Assembly: GCA_020848035.1 (NCBI GenBank)
Contig: JADLAX010000015.1
Span: forward strand, 20,026-84,025
DNA from: Anaerolineae bacterium
Lineage (GTDB): Bacteria; Chloroflexota; Anaerolineae; Promineifilales; Promineifilaceae
Direction of reading: 5' to 3'
DNA length: 64,000 nt
Below are positions 17,987 through 26,765 of this stretch, piece by piece; position 1 is the stretch's first letter, and the number at the start of each line of letters is the position of its first letter. The notes beneath the pieces were generated by a model. That model had not been told where the DNA came from. It saw only the letters and a program-made list of their open reading frames with translations, and made no database searches. The position numbers and the translations under genes are program-made.

Positions 17987-18942
17987 TACTCCGGCAGATG
18001 CTGCTCAAAAAAGGCCGTGGCGATGGCCGGGTTGTCGATGAGATATTGGTAGCCATCGTAGCGGTCGGTGGCGTCTACCAGCAGGGGGCCGCTGGGGTTG
18101 GGCGTGGCGGCGGCCATTTGCTGCACGTCTGCGGGGCTGCCCCACGGGTCGCCGGTCCCCTGGATGTAGAGCACCGGGGTTTTGCCTGCCTGGGCTGCGG
18201 CCGTTCCGGGACGATATTCCTTAAACGGCCGTCCCCCCGCCTGCCGATACATCAATTCCGTGAGCGGCACGACGGCTTTGCTGAGCGGTCCCAACAGATG
18301 CGCGCCAAAGCGGTTGGCAAAATGCGCCGGTGATGTTGGCTGCACGGCAATCGCCGCCTGAATCTGGTTGGTCTGCGGCAGGGTGTACAACACCGCGTTG
18401 GCCCCCGCCGAAAAACCAATGACGCCGATTCGGTTGGGGGCGACTTCGGGACGGCCGTGTAAATAGGCCAGCGCCCCCAGCAAATCCTGCGACTCGGCCT
18501 CGCCAAACTGCATCGGCGGCTGGTGGCCGCTTTCGCCGTGGTTGCGGCTGTCGTACAGCAGTAGGCCAAAGCCATCTTTATGTAAACTATAGGCCAGCCG
18601 CAGCAGATCGATTGGGGAAGCGGCCGTCAGGTTGGCCAGGGCGTCGGTGGCCGCTTCGCCCAGGCGGTTCCAGCCCCAGCCGTGAACCAGCACCAGCGTG
18701 GCACCGTGGCGGGGTGAACCGGCCGGAGCGGGCACAAACCAGCCGCTCAGCCGTACGCCGTCGGCGGCGGGGAAGGTGACCGATTCGTACGGCATGTCCA
18801 GGTCGGCGGGGGTGCCCCACAGCGGCTGGCGCAGGGGGCTGATGAGGCGTTTGGCAAAAACGGCCGCAATCGCGGCAATAAGTCCGGCAATAAATCCCGC
18901 TAAAATAAACAGCCAGCGCAGCACGCGGCGAAAAATATTCAT
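17986..18942 (-). CDS. Membrane-anchored alpha/beta hydrolase
   Basis: A 318-residue protein with an N-terminal signal anchor (LRWLFILAGFIAGLIAAIAAVF). The hydrolase fold shows LVLVHGWGWNR (oxyanion HG), LLLYDSRNHGES, and the nucleophile elbow VIGFSAGAN with the serine near residue 180; LYIQGTGDPWGSP supplies the acid and a C-terminal aspartate/histidine region follows. The start is the ATG at 18942 (GAAGGAGC upstream); the longer open frame to 19050 merely reads through a GTGAAACG repeat. Substrate unknown. It is translationally coupled to gpsA. Confidence 0.85.
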   Translation of the reverse strand: MNIFRRVLRWLFILAGFIAGLIAAIAAVFAKRLISPLRQPLWGTPADLDMPYESVTFPAADGVRLSGWFVPAPAGSPRHGATLVLVHGWGWNRLGEAATDALANLTAASPIDLLRLAYSLHKDGFGLLLYDSRNHGESGHQPPMQFGEAESQDLLGALAYLHGRPEVAPNRIGVIGFSAGANAVLYTLPQTNQIQAAIAVQPTSPAHFANRFGAHLLGPLSKAVVPLTELMYRQAGGRPFKEYRPGTAAAQAGKTPVLYIQGTGDPWGSPADVQQMAAATPNPSGPLLVDATDRYDGYQYLIDNPAIATAFFEQHLPE

Positions 18943-18969
18943 TTCAAGCTCCTTCACATTTAAACTATT

Positions 18970-19090
18970 TTGGCTCTTTCGGAACTTCAGAAGGTTGACA
19001 GGCCGTGATGCGTGAAACGTGAAACGTGACAGAGGAGCCTCACGTTTCACGCTTCACGTTTCATTCAATCCAACGAAAGTCCAAAAACCT
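18970..19090. repeat. GTGAAACG-word inverted repeat
   Basis: The core 19004-19063 reads GTGATGCGTGAAACGTGAAA, a short loop, then the complement. The flanks (CTTTCGGAACTTCAGAAGG and CAATCCAACGAAAGTCC) resemble those around the copy at 43370-43480, so the unit may be a larger dispersed element. Confidence 0.8.
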
Positions 19091-19191
19091 GGTTTTCATT
19101 CGCTTTTCCAGGGCGGGATTATACCTGATCGTTATTGCCTCTGTAAGTCATTAGCGCTATCTTTGATCAAATTCCTTCTGGATAGAAAGTT

Positions 19192-20472
19192 ATGATTTCA
19201 TCAACGAACGAACAGCAGTTAGAACTGGCGCGAATGGCCGCTCAAGACGGCCGTTTCTGGGATGCCGTTGATACCTACACTGAAATCCTGGCCAACACCG
19301 ACCCCCAAACCAGCGATCCCGCCGTCAAAAATATCCGCCTCACCAGTCTGAAAGACCGTGGCGACCTGCTCAGCGAACTGGGTGAACAGGTGGCTGCCCT
19401 GGCTGCCTACGAGCAATATTACCTGGAAGCGGGCACCAGCCAGCACGCCGTCGAGGCGCTGGTGCTGATTGGCAATCGGTCACGCGGGTTGGGGCAGTAC
19501 GGCCGTTCCCGCACCGCTTGCCAGGAAGCCCTGGACCTGTCTATGGCCCTCAACTACACGCCGGGCCGGGCCAAAGCGCTGGCCGGGCTGGGTGGCACCC
19601 ACCTGCTGGAAGGGGATGTAAACCTGGCCGCCAGCTACCTCAACCAGGCCAACGCCCTCTTCGAGCAGTTGAACGACAGTCAAGGCCAGGCGCAGTCCAA
19701 CAACCAGATTGGCATCGCTTACGCCACCACTGGCCACTTCCACAAAGCGATTCAGGCGTTTGAGAAAAGCTTGCAGCTGTCCCGCACCATGAAGCGGCGC
19801 AGCGGTCTGGTCTCGGTGTTGAACAACCTGGGCGAATGTTACCAGGTGCTGCACGCCACCGAACAAGCGTTGGCGTGCCATCGTGAAGGGCTGGCCCTGG
19901 CCGAAGCGGCGAACTTTCGCCTGCTGCAGGCCGATTTATGCCGCAACCTGGGGCTCGACCTGGCGCAGCAGCAGCAGTGGGATGAGAGCCAAACGTACTT
20001 GCAGCGTGCCCACGAGCTGGCGCAGGAAATTCAGGCGCCGGAGATTTATTTGCACACGCTTTATGCCCTGGCCCGCGTGGCCCTGACCCGCGAAGATCTC
20101 AGCGGGCAGGCGTATGCCCACGCCTTGCTGGCGGCCGCCGAGCCGCGCCAATCGCGCTGGCATCTGGCCAACGGTCTGCACGTCCTGGGCGGTTTTGCGC
20201 AGATGCAGGGCAACAGCGCCACCGCCGAAGAGCTGTGGCAGCGGGCTATCTTCCTGGCGCACGAGACGGAAAACCGGGTGCTGCTGTGGCAGCTGCACGC
20301 CGCCCTGGCCCAAATTGCCCGGCAGCCCAACCTGGCCGCCGTGCACAACCGCATTGCCGCCGAGGTTATTCAGCAAATTGTGGAACCGTTTACGGATGTG
20401 GCGTTAAAAGAGACGTTTTTAAGCTCCCCGGCGGTAACGGCCGTTTTCCACCAACTCCCCAAGGAAAGGTAA
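19192..20472 (+). CDS. Tetratricopeptide-repeat protein
   Basis: A 426-residue, soluble, all-helical protein made of about nine TPR units. Typical repeats include ALAGLGGTHLLEGDVNLAAS, NNQIGIAYATTGHFHKAIQA and VLNNLGECYQVLHATEQALA, with the small residues at TPR positions 8, 20 and 27. It resembles the sensor part of transcription factors and signalling proteins but has no catalytic or DNA-binding domain of its own. It stands alone on the plus strand. Partners unknown. Confidence 0.85.
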   Translation: MISSTNEQQLELARMAAQDGRFWDAVDTYTEILANTDPQTSDPAVKNIRLTSLKDRGDLLSELGEQVAALAAYEQYYLEAGTSQHAVEALVLIGNRSRGLGQYGRSRTACQEALDLSMALNYTPGRAKALAGLGGTHLLEGDVNLAASYLNQANALFEQLNDSQGQAQSNNQIGIAYATTGHFHKAIQAFEKSLQLSRTMKRRSGLVSVLNNLGECYQVLHATEQALACHREGLALAEAANFRLLQADLCRNLGLDLAQQQQWDESQTYLQRAHELAQEIQAPEIYLHTLYALARVALTREDLSGQAYAHALLAAAEPRQSRWHLANGLHVLGGFAQMQGNSATAEELWQRAIFLAHETENRVLLWQLHAALAQIARQPNLAAVHNRIAAEVIQQIVEPFTDVALKETFLSSPAVTAVFHQLPKER

Positions 20473-20508
20473 TAAGTGGCAAGTTGCAAGTAAGCAGGTC
20501 AAACTTTT

Positions 20509-20572
20509 ACCTGCCACCTGCCACCTGCCACCTGCCACCTGCCACCTGCCACCTGCCACCTGCCACCTGCAA
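20509..20572. repeat. Tandem 7-mer repeat (CACCTGC)n
   Basis: About nine head-to-tail copies of CACCTGC directly before the PIG-L gene's stop. Just upstream, GTGGCAAGTTGCAAGTAAGCAGGT supplies partial complements, so it behaves like the other word-repeat hairpins. It is too short and spacer-free to be CRISPR. Confidence 0.9.
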
Positions 20573-20582
20573 CGCGAAGCCT

Positions 20583-21434
20583 TCACTCCCCAACTCCCGC
20601 AAACAAATCCTTCTCGCGGTAACCCGGCGGCACGGGTGGTTCGGCACGGATGAAGGTATCGCGGGCCAGGAGCATTTTTTGCACCGATTGGGGCAGCCAG
20701 CTAAACGCGCCACCGCCGCCCTGGCTGGCGTGGGCGGCGCTGGCGGCCACCTTGACGTCCCAGTAACGGCGATAATCAATGAAGGCATTCAGCTGCCGCC
20801 GGTCAACGCCGACGCGGGTCATGTCGATGTCTTTGTTACGGCCGAATTTTGTCGGATCTTGCCCGCGCAGCTTAAAGAGGAAGACGAGAAGTTTGACCCA
20901 GGTGTTGGGAAAGGCGGTGTAGTAAAGCCGCTCAGGCTGGTACGGTGCCGGGCCAATTTCGGGGAACTTTTCTGGATCGCCCGCGGCATAGAAGGCGGGC
21001 ACGGTGATCTTCCAGCACTGGATGTGGTCGGGGTGAAAGTAGCCGCCCGTCTCGTCGTGGGTGATGATGACCTGCGGCCGTATTTCGCGAATGAGCTTAA
21101 CCACCCGGCCGATGGCTTCTTGCAGATCGGCCTGGACAAAGGCGTCCGGGTGGTCATTGGCCGGGTCGCCAATGTAGCCGGAATCCCGGTAGCCCAGGTT
21201 GTGCAGCGTGGCGCCGAGGAGGGCAACGGCCGTTTCCAGCTCCTTTTCGCGCACCTCGGCCAGCTTTTCCCGCGCATCTTCATACCCGCTGGCCACCGAG
21301 CCAGCCGCGCCGTCCGTGGCGATGGCGATGTGCACATCCACCCCCTCGGCGGCATATCGGGCAAAGGTGCCGCCCGGACCAAAAGACTCATCGTCGGGAT
21401 GAGCCAGCACTGCAAGTAAGGTTCGTTTTGCCAT
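20583..21434 (-). CDS. PIG-L/LmbE-family zinc deacetylase
   Basis: A 283-residue member of the family that removes N-acetyl groups from GlcNAc-containing substrates (as in mycothiol, bacillithiol or GPI precursor synthesis). The zinc site is visible as AHPDDE (residues 11-16) and the second motif FHPDH near 140; TDGAAGSVASG follows the first motif. The C-terminal part (RRYWDVKVAASAAHASQGGG) resembles the Mca/MshB branch more than short LmbE proteins. The true substrate cannot be read from the sequence. Confidence 0.9.
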   Translation of the reverse strand: MAKRTLLAVLAHPDDESFGPGGTFARYAAEGVDVHIAIATDGAAGSVASGYEDAREKLAEVREKELETAVALLGATLHNLGYRDSGYIGDPANDHPDAFVQADLQEAIGRVVKLIREIRPQVIITHDETGGYFHPDHIQCWKITVPAFYAAGDPEKFPEIGPAPYQPERLYYTAFPNTWVKLLVFLFKLRGQDPTKFGRNKDIDMTRVGVDRRQLNAFIDYRRYWDVKVAASAAHASQGGGGAFSWLPQSVQKMLLARDTFIRAEPPVPPGYREKDLFAGVGE

Positions 21435-21435
21435 A

Positions 21436-21517
21436 AGTTTGAGTGAAAAGTGATAAGTAAAAAGTGATAAGTGAAAAGTTCCCCTACTTTTTACTTTTCA
21501 CTTTTTACTGTTAACTT
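21436..21517. repeat. AAGTGAAAAGT-word inverted repeat
   Basis: The left arm iterates AGTGAAAAGTGATAAGTAAA and the right arm iterates ACTTTTTACTTTTCACTTTT. It fills the whole gap between the hydrolase and PIG-L genes, both on the minus strand. Confidence 0.85.
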
Positions 21518-22270
21518 CTAGTCCGTGTGAAATGCCTGCATCATCGGCAGCAGGGGCACCAGGCGCACCGTTTGCAGCGGGTGGCGCGTGTTGGGCAGCA
21601 CCAGCAGCTCGCCGTTGGGCAGGGCGCGGCTGAGGCGGAACGCCTCGGGCAGTGGCACCAGCTCATCCCGGTCGCCGACGCTGACCAGCACGGGCAGTTG
21701 GGCGTTTATGAGCTGGCGTTCCGCGATGCCTTTCTCCACCAGGCTGGCCGTAAGTTCGGCCGCCTGGCGGACCAGGGTGCGCCACTGCCGCCCGCCGTGG
21801 TCTTTCACCAGCTGATCGGCGTAGGTGGGCACTTTTTGGGCCATAATGTCCGGGTCGAGCTGCTGCTGCATCTTGGCCACGGCGTCGGCGGTCCAGTAGA
21901 ACTTGGTGGCGTGCATGAGCAGGCTGGCCACACGGCGCGGCTGGCCCAGGGCCAGCATCAGACCCAGGTAACCGCCCAGGCTGTACCCGGCGATGTGCAG
22001 CCGTTCAACGTTCAGGTGGTCCAGCAGGCCAGAAATATCTTCGGCCATTTGGGTAACGTTGAGGCTGGGAGCGTTGTTTTGCGAACGGCCGTGTCCGCGC
22101 AAATCCACCAATATCAGTCGGTACTGCTCGGCAAGGGGCTTGAGAAACGGCCGCCATTGGCTGCTAATCGCCCCTAAAAGACCAGGGAGCAGCAGTAAAT
22201 AAGGTTTGCTGCCGCTGCCGAACTGTTCAAAATTGATGTCAGAGCCATCAGGGGCTGTCCAGGTTGTCAT
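21518..22270 (-). CDS. Alpha/beta-fold hydrolase
   Basis: A 250-residue hydrolase of the epoxide-hydrolase/3-oxoadipate-enol-lactonase-like group. Visible: LLLLPGLLGAISSQWRPF, LVDLRGHGRSQ, the nucleophile elbow IAGYSLGGYLG with serine near residue 98, VGDRDELVPLPEA for the acid, and NTRHPLQT with the catalytic histidine near 230. Substrate unknown. The next gene upstream is acpS, across a palindromic repeat. Confidence 0.88.
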   Translation of the reverse strand: MTTWTAPDGSDINFEQFGSGSKPYLLLLPGLLGAISSQWRPFLKPLAEQYRLILVDLRGHGRSQNNAPSLNVTQMAEDISGLLDHLNVERLHIAGYSLGGYLGLMLALGQPRRVASLLMHATKFYWTADAVAKMQQQLDPDIMAQKVPTYADQLVKDHGGRQWRTLVRQAAELTASLVEKGIAERQLINAQLPVLVSVGDRDELVPLPEAFRLSRALPNGELLVLPNTRHPLQTVRLVPLLPMMQAFHTD

Positions 22271-22288
22271 GATGTGTGTCCTCCTGAA

Positions 22289-22371
22289 AAGACCCCCACC
22301 CTGGCCCTCCCCCTAGGAGGGGGAGGGAAGCTGACTCCCTCTCCCTGTGGGAGAGGGCTGGGGTGAGGGTA
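22289..22371. repeat. GC-rich palindromic repeat
   Basis: CCCTGGCCCTCCCCCTAGGA... and CTCCCTCTCCCTGTGGGAGAG form two adjacent hairpins, framed by complementary CCCCACCCTGGCC and GGCTGGGGTGAGGG. This resembles a dispersed repeat type found between genes in many bacteria. Confidence 0.75.
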
Positions 22372-22376
22372 AAATT

Positions 22377-22742
22377 TTAACTACCCAGCGCCACCACAAA
22401 GCCAATGGCGTGGGTGTCGGTGTGGGAGAGGCTGATGTCCCACTGAGTTAGCCCCTGGCTGGCGGCCAGGGCGCTGGCCCGGTTGTGCAGCACGAGTTGG
22501 GGCTTGCCACGGCCGTCGCACACCACCTCCACATCGGTCCAGCTGATGTCGCCAATGCCGGTGCCCAGAGCCTTGCCCACCGCTTCCTTAATGGCAAACC
22601 GACCGGCCAGGCTGGGGATACGGCCGTTACAATACGCAATCTCCTGCCCGGTAAAAAAGCGCTGCAAAAACCGGTCGCCGTGGCGCTGAATGCCCCGTTT
22701 AATGCGGGCTATTTCGATCATGTCTACACCAACGGCGAGCAT
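22377..22742 (-). CDS. acpS: Holo-[acyl-carrier-protein] synthase
   Basis: Transfers 4'-phosphopantetheine from CoA to acyl carrier protein. The 121-residue length is normal. The start MLAVGVDMIEIARI holds the metal-binding aspartate (GVDxxEI), and LAGRFAIKEAVGKALGTG near residue 44 is the second conserved motif with glutamate and lysine. It lies 11 bases downstream of the M16-like gene, so it probably shares its transcript. Confidence 0.95.
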   Translation of the reverse strand: MLAVGVDMIEIARIKRGIQRHGDRFLQRFFTGQEIAYCNGRIPSLAGRFAIKEAVGKALGTGIGDISWTDVEVVCDGRGKPQLVLHNRASALAASQGLTQWDISLSHTDTHAIGFVVALGS

Positions 22743-22753
22743 AATTACCCCAA

Positions 22754-24031
22754 TTACTCACTCTTCGGTCCAGCTACGGCAATGCCCAATTTTTCCGTGC
22801 TCAGGTATTTTTGGGCGGCGGCCTGCACCCGCTCCGGGGTGATGGCCCGGACCAGGTCGGGATACTCCAGCAGATAATCCAGCCCCCAATCGTACAGCTC
22901 CATGTCGGCCAGGACGCTGGCAATGCCGCTGTTGGTTTCCAGCCCGACGGGCAGCGAGCCGATGCGGTACGCCTGGCTGTCGGCCAGTTCGGCGACGGGC
23001 ACGGGTTCGTTTTGGATGCGGGCAATTTCGTCCAGGATGCTGCTGGTGGCCTGCTCGACCTTGTCGGGGCTGACGCCTGCGGCGGCCGACCACGCCCCTG
23101 GGCCGAGGCCACCCTGCAGGCTGCTGTAGGCGTAGTAAGCCAGCCCCTGCGCCTCGCGCACGTTTTTGCCGATGCGCCCCATCATGCCAAAGACGCCCAG
23201 GACGGTGTTCATGATGCTGGCATCGAGGTAGTCGGGGGCGCTGCGCGGCGGGCCGGGACGGCCGAGGGCGATGTCGCTCTGGTATTTGTCGGGCATGACG
23301 TGGTGGTGGTAGAGACGGCCGTCTGGCATCACCAACTCTGGCAGGGCGGGCGTGGATTGCTGGTTTGGCTTGCCCCAATCGCCCAACACCTGGCTCACTT
23401 TGGCCACGGCCTGGGCCGGGGTCAACGCGCCCACCAGGCAGATGACCATGCCGCGCGGCCCGTAAAAATCGGTGTGAAAGCGCTGCACGTCGGCAGGGGT
23501 GAGGCTGGGCACAGTTTGCAGCGCGCCATTTTGGGAACGGCCGTAGGGATGGTTGGGGTAAATCAGCTGGCGAAACGCCTCACTGGCCATCTGCTGCGTG
23601 TCGTTGGCCCGCATTTGCAGCCCGGTGATGATCTGCCCTTTGAGCTGGTTCAGCAGCGGTTCGGGGAAGACGGGCTGGCGCACCACGTCGGCCAGCAGGT
23701 TGAGCACCAGGTCGGCGTCTTCGGCCAGGGATTGGGCCGAGAAGGAAGTGAGGTGGTAGCCGCTGCTGAAGCCCAGCTCGGCACCCACCGCTTCCAGCTT
23801 TTCGTAGATGTCGTCGAAGGTGAACTGCTGGCTGCCGCGCATGAGGGAAACGGCCGTAAAGTTGGCCAATCCGCCCTGTTCCGGCACTTCCGCCAGCGCC
23901 CCGGCGCGCAAATACCCCTCAATCACCACCGATTGGGAGCCAGGCCGTTCATACACCAGCACCGTAATGCCGTTGGGCAGCGTTTCCCGGTGAATGGTGG
24001 CGCTGCTGGGATAGTTGTGAGAATCAGTCAT
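22754..24031 (-). CDS. M16-family peptidase homologue without the zinc motif
   Basis: A 425-residue insulinase/processing-peptidase-like protein with both M16 half-domains. At the place where catalytic members have HxxEH it reads GGLANFTAVSLMRGS, so zinc cannot be bound in the usual way. The C-terminal half keeps the M16_C features, including MMGRIGKNVREAQGLAYYAYSS, which carries the R/Y pair typical of the non-catalytic partner in two-subunit M16 enzymes. The likely catalytic partner is the M16 gene at 26762-28036, two genes upstream on the same strand. Confidence 0.88.
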   Translation of the reverse strand: MTDSHNYPSSATIHRETLPNGITVLVYERPGSQSVVIEGYLRAGALAEVPEQGGLANFTAVSLMRGSQQFTFDDIYEKLEAVGAELGFSSGYHLTSFSAQSLAEDADLVLNLLADVVRQPVFPEPLLNQLKGQIITGLQMRANDTQQMASEAFRQLIYPNHPYGRSQNGALQTVPSLTPADVQRFHTDFYGPRGMVICLVGALTPAQAVAKVSQVLGDWGKPNQQSTPALPELVMPDGRLYHHHVMPDKYQSDIALGRPGPPRSAPDYLDASIMNTVLGVFGMMGRIGKNVREAQGLAYYAYSSLQGGLGPGAWSAAAGVSPDKVEQATSSILDEIARIQNEPVPVAELADSQAYRIGSLPVGLETNSGIASVLADMELYDWGLDYLLEYPDLVRAITPERVQAAAQKYLSTEKLGIAVAGPKSE

Positions 24032-24032
24032 A

Positions 24033-24132
24033 GTTTTAGTTTGCTAGTTTGTTCGTGGCGAGTTTGCCAGTGGGCGAGTTTGCCAGTGAAAGCATTGCGT
24101 TACTCGCTGCTCGCCAACTCGCTACTCTCTGG
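24033..24132. repeat. GCGAGTTTGCCAGT-word inverted repeat
   Basis: The left arm iterates GGCGAGTTTGCCAGTG; the right arm reads TTACTCGCTGCTCGCCAACT. It fills the gap between the methyltransferase and M16-like genes. Confidence 0.8.
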
Positions 24133-24142
24133 ATGATAGCAT

Positions 24143-24838
24143 TCACGCCGTTCCCCACCAAATGCCGGTGCATTCCGGCAAAATAGTCATCCGGTTGGCC
24201 AGGATGCGGTCGGCCAGCTCGTCGCCGAAGAAGAAGCGGGTGAGGTGGGCGGCTTCTTCAGGGGATTGGAACTGGTAGTCGGTGCGAATCCAGGCGTGGT
24301 TGAGCTGGTAGGTTTGGGTCCACCAGTTGTACAGCTCGGCCAGGTAGTCGGTTGGCGGGGTGGGTTGTTCAAACCCGGTGCCCAGCGTTTCCAGCAGGAT
24401 GAAGGTGCCGCCAGGCTTGAGAATGCGCTGCATTTCGGCAATCATTTGGCCCACTTCGTGCCGCCAGGTGTCGGGGAACCAGCCGCAGGCGTGGGCAAAG
24501 CTCCAGCCCTCGATGGCGATGTCGGCGCTGTGGTCGGGCAGGGGCAGGTGGGCGTTGTCGGCGTGGTGCAGCTGCCAGTTGTGCCAGCCGCCCGCCCGCA
24601 GCTTGCGCTCGGCGATGCTGAGCATGTGGGCGGAGCCATCGCAGGCGTCGATGTGGGCCACCAGCGGGGCCAGCAGGCAGGTGAGTCGCCCGGTGCCTGC
24701 GCCAAATTCGACGACGTTGGTGTGGGTGAACGGCCGTATCCGTTCCAGCGCGGGCAGCAAATTCCCCTGGTAATCTTCCGGGACAATCATTGCTTCGTAC
24801 GCTTCGGCTTTGGTGGCGTAAATGGTTTTGAAATCCAT
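24143..24838 (-). CDS. Class I SAM-dependent methyltransferase
   Basis: A 231-residue Rossmann methyltransferase. Motif I is VVEFGAGTGRLTCLLAP (about residues 43-58), followed by an acidic IDACDGSAHML and DIAIEGWSFAHACG, and motif III-like ILKPGGTFILLETLGTG near 135. Substrate unknown. It lies between the CLC channel gene and the M16-like gene in a minus-strand run. Confidence 0.85.
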   Translation of the reverse strand: MDFKTIYATKAEAYEAMIVPEDYQGNLLPALERIRPFTHTNVVEFGAGTGRLTCLLAPLVAHIDACDGSAHMLSIAERKLRAGGWHNWQLHHADNAHLPLPDHSADIAIEGWSFAHACGWFPDTWRHEVGQMIAEMQRILKPGGTFILLETLGTGFEQPTPPTDYLAELYNWWTQTYQLNHAWIRTDYQFQSPEEAAHLTRFFFGDELADRILANRMTILPECTGIWWGTA

Positions 24839-24840
24839 AG

Positions 24841-24995
24841 GTTGAGTAATTGGGTAATTAGCGGGCTTTTAGGACCTCGTGGTGTTTGGCGTGAAACGTG
24901 ATGCGTGAAACGAGATGCCTCACTGGTCACGTTTCACGTTTCATGGGTTGTCAACTCCTTGAATTCCTAAAGAGCTCCTCTATTTAATTACCTCT
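24841..24995. repeat. Nested inverted repeat (TAATTG outer, GTGAAACG inner)
   Basis: The outer arms are GAGTAATTGGGTAATTAG and its counterpart TTTAATTACCTCTC (which runs into the end of the channel gene). Inside lies GCGTGAAACGTGATGCGTG with TCACGTTTCACGTTTCAT. The flank AGGACCTCGTGG matches the flank of the copy at the end of the feoC-like gene (AGGAATTCGTGG). Confidence 0.8.
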
Positions 24996-26765
24996 CTCCT
25001 TTTTCGCATATTCAATTTCTAAAAATGAGTCCAGCTCGGCTAACTTTTCGTCGCGGCCCAGGACGACCAGGGTGTCACCTTCTTCCAGGACGGTGGAGGA
25101 AGCGGTACCGAGGCGCATGCGGGGACGGCCGTCGTCGCTGCGGCACTCCACCAGGCCAATCACGTTCAGGTCAAAGTGGCGGCGAAAGTCGATGTCGATC
25201 AGCGTCTGGTTGGCCCAGCCTGCCGGAATCGACACGCGGCGCACGCTGACGCCGGGCAAAATCTGGCGGCTCTCGTACGTGTCGCGCTGCGTGCGGTAAA
25301 TCGTTTGCTCGTGGGCCAAAATGGTGCCGATGACCATCATAAACAGGGCCGGCACCATGTAGACCGAGCCAAATGCCTCGACAGCAAACAAAATGGCGGC
25401 CAGCGGCACGTTGGCAATAGACACCAGGCTGGCCACCATCGCCGGGACGATGAGCACCATCGGTTCGTAATCAAAGACGTTGGCCAGGGCGGAGGCGACC
25501 ATGGTGCCAAAAAAGAGGGTGGGCACCAGCAGCCCGGCCGAGCCACCGGAGGTAATGGTGGCCAGCGTAGCGACCATTTTGGCCACCAGGGCGATGAGGG
25601 CCACAGCGATGGTCAGTTCCCCGGCAAAGGCCATGTTAACTACTGATTCACCAGGCCCCAGCACCAGCTCCAGACCATGATCCGTGAGGTCAAAATATTC
25701 GGTGACGTAATGCACGGTGAGGGCCACCACGCCGGTGACAAACGCGCCCAACAGGTGCCGCCGCCAGATGTTTGGCTGCCGCTCGTGAAAGCCATGTTCA
25801 AAGCTGATGCGCAGCTGCTTAAAATAGTGACTGACCAGGGACACACAGATGCCCAGCAGCAGCAGCACGGCAAAGTAGCGCCCGGACGTGGGCGGCACGT
25901 AGAGCAGTTCCGTTTCAAACGTCACCGGATGCCCGGCGGTGACCAGGTCGCTGAGAAAAAAGGCAACCATGGCGGAGATGAGGGCGTAGACCAGCTTCTC
26001 GATGACCGGGCGGTAGCGGTACATCACCTCGGAGGCAAAGAAGGCGGCGGCGAAGGGGGTGCCCAGCAGCACGGCCACGGCGGCGGCGATGCCGCTCAGC
26101 TGGGCTGTTTGCAAATGGTCCGTTTTGTCGGCGTACCACCAATTCCAGAAACGGCCGATCAGCAAAGGATGGCGCTGGCTGTCCTGAGTCACGCTGCGGG
26201 GTTTAAACAGCCCGGCGGCCACACTCTCGCCAATCAGGGTGACGCTGGCTTCCAGCCCGCCGCTGCCGCCGCTGCCCAGAGTCACCAGCGTAGCCAGAAA
26301 TTTGCGGATGGCCAGGGAAAAGGTGGGCAGCTGCCAGCGCACCTCCACGCCTTCCTGCCCGGTGAGGGCCTGCTCAAACGACGGTTCCGAGGTGTAGTAG
26401 AGGGAGATGGCGCGTTCCAGGCCATCGCCTTCGATATCGTTGAGTTCGTGCACGTAGCCGCGTTTGTCGCGATAGTAAAGCACGGACGGCCGAAATCGAG
26501 CCAGCCAGGCCACCGCCAGAGCGCCCAACAGCAGCGGAATAAAAAGCAGCCAGGGGGAAGGTCCGGCTTCGATAAAGTGCAAGACGGTTTCAAACAGCCA
26601 GTGAACGGCCGTTTTTAAGCTGGTAACAATGGCCCACACCACCACCCCAATGACGACCGACTGCACAGCGAGGCGCTGTTCTTCTTCGTCGAAATACTTG
26701 GGTAAGTTACGGACGATGTTTAGATGTTTGATGGCGTCCAGAAAGGCGCTGCCGATTGATTTCAT
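24984..26765 (-). CDS. CLC-type chloride channel/transporter with C-terminal TrkA-C domain
   Basis: A 593-residue membrane protein with about ten hydrophobic helices between residues 30 and 455. The CLC signature near 165 reads GSGGSGGLEASVTLIG, keeping the gating glutamate but with GLEAS in place of GREGP, and GGSAGLLVPTLFFG near 400 corresponds to the GxFxP motif. The first CLC motif (GSGIP) is not recognisable; EGDGLERAI stands at that position. Residues about 500-585 form a TrkA-C/RCK_C-like domain (EEGDTLVVLGRDEKLAELD), unlike the usual CBS pair. Its ATG overlaps the stop of the M16 gene (ATGA). Confidence 0.87.
   Translation of the reverse strand: MKSIGSAFLDAIKHLNIVRNLPKYFDEEEQRLAVQSVVIGVVVWAIVTSLKTAVHWLFETVLHFIEAGPSPWLLFIPLLLGALAVAWLARFRPSVLYYRDKRGYVHELNDIEGDGLERAISLYYTSEPSFEQALTGQEGVEVRWQLPTFSLAIRKFLATLVTLGSGGSGGLEASVTLIGESVAAGLFKPRSVTQDSQRHPLLIGRFWNWWYADKTDHLQTAQLSGIAAAVAVLLGTPFAAAFFASEVMYRYRPVIEKLVYALISAMVAFFLSDLVTAGHPVTFETELLYVPPTSGRYFAVLLLLGICVSLVSHYFKQLRISFEHGFHERQPNIWRRHLLGAFVTGVVALTVHYVTEYFDLTDHGLELVLGPGESVVNMAFAGELTIAVALIALVAKMVATLATITSGGSAGLLVPTLFFGTMVASALANVFDYEPMVLIVPAMVASLVSIANVPLAAILFAVEAFGSVYMVPALFMMVIGTILAHEQTIYRTQRDTYESRQILPGVSVRRVSIPAGWANQTLIDIDFRRHFDLNVIGLVECRSDDGRPRMRLGTASSTVLEEGDTLVVLGRDEKLAELDSFLEIEYAKKERGN

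Noticed and set aside
20509..20572. Possible CRISPR or minisatellite
   Set aside because: The 7-base units are contiguous, with no spacers and no cas genes; kept as a tandem repeat.
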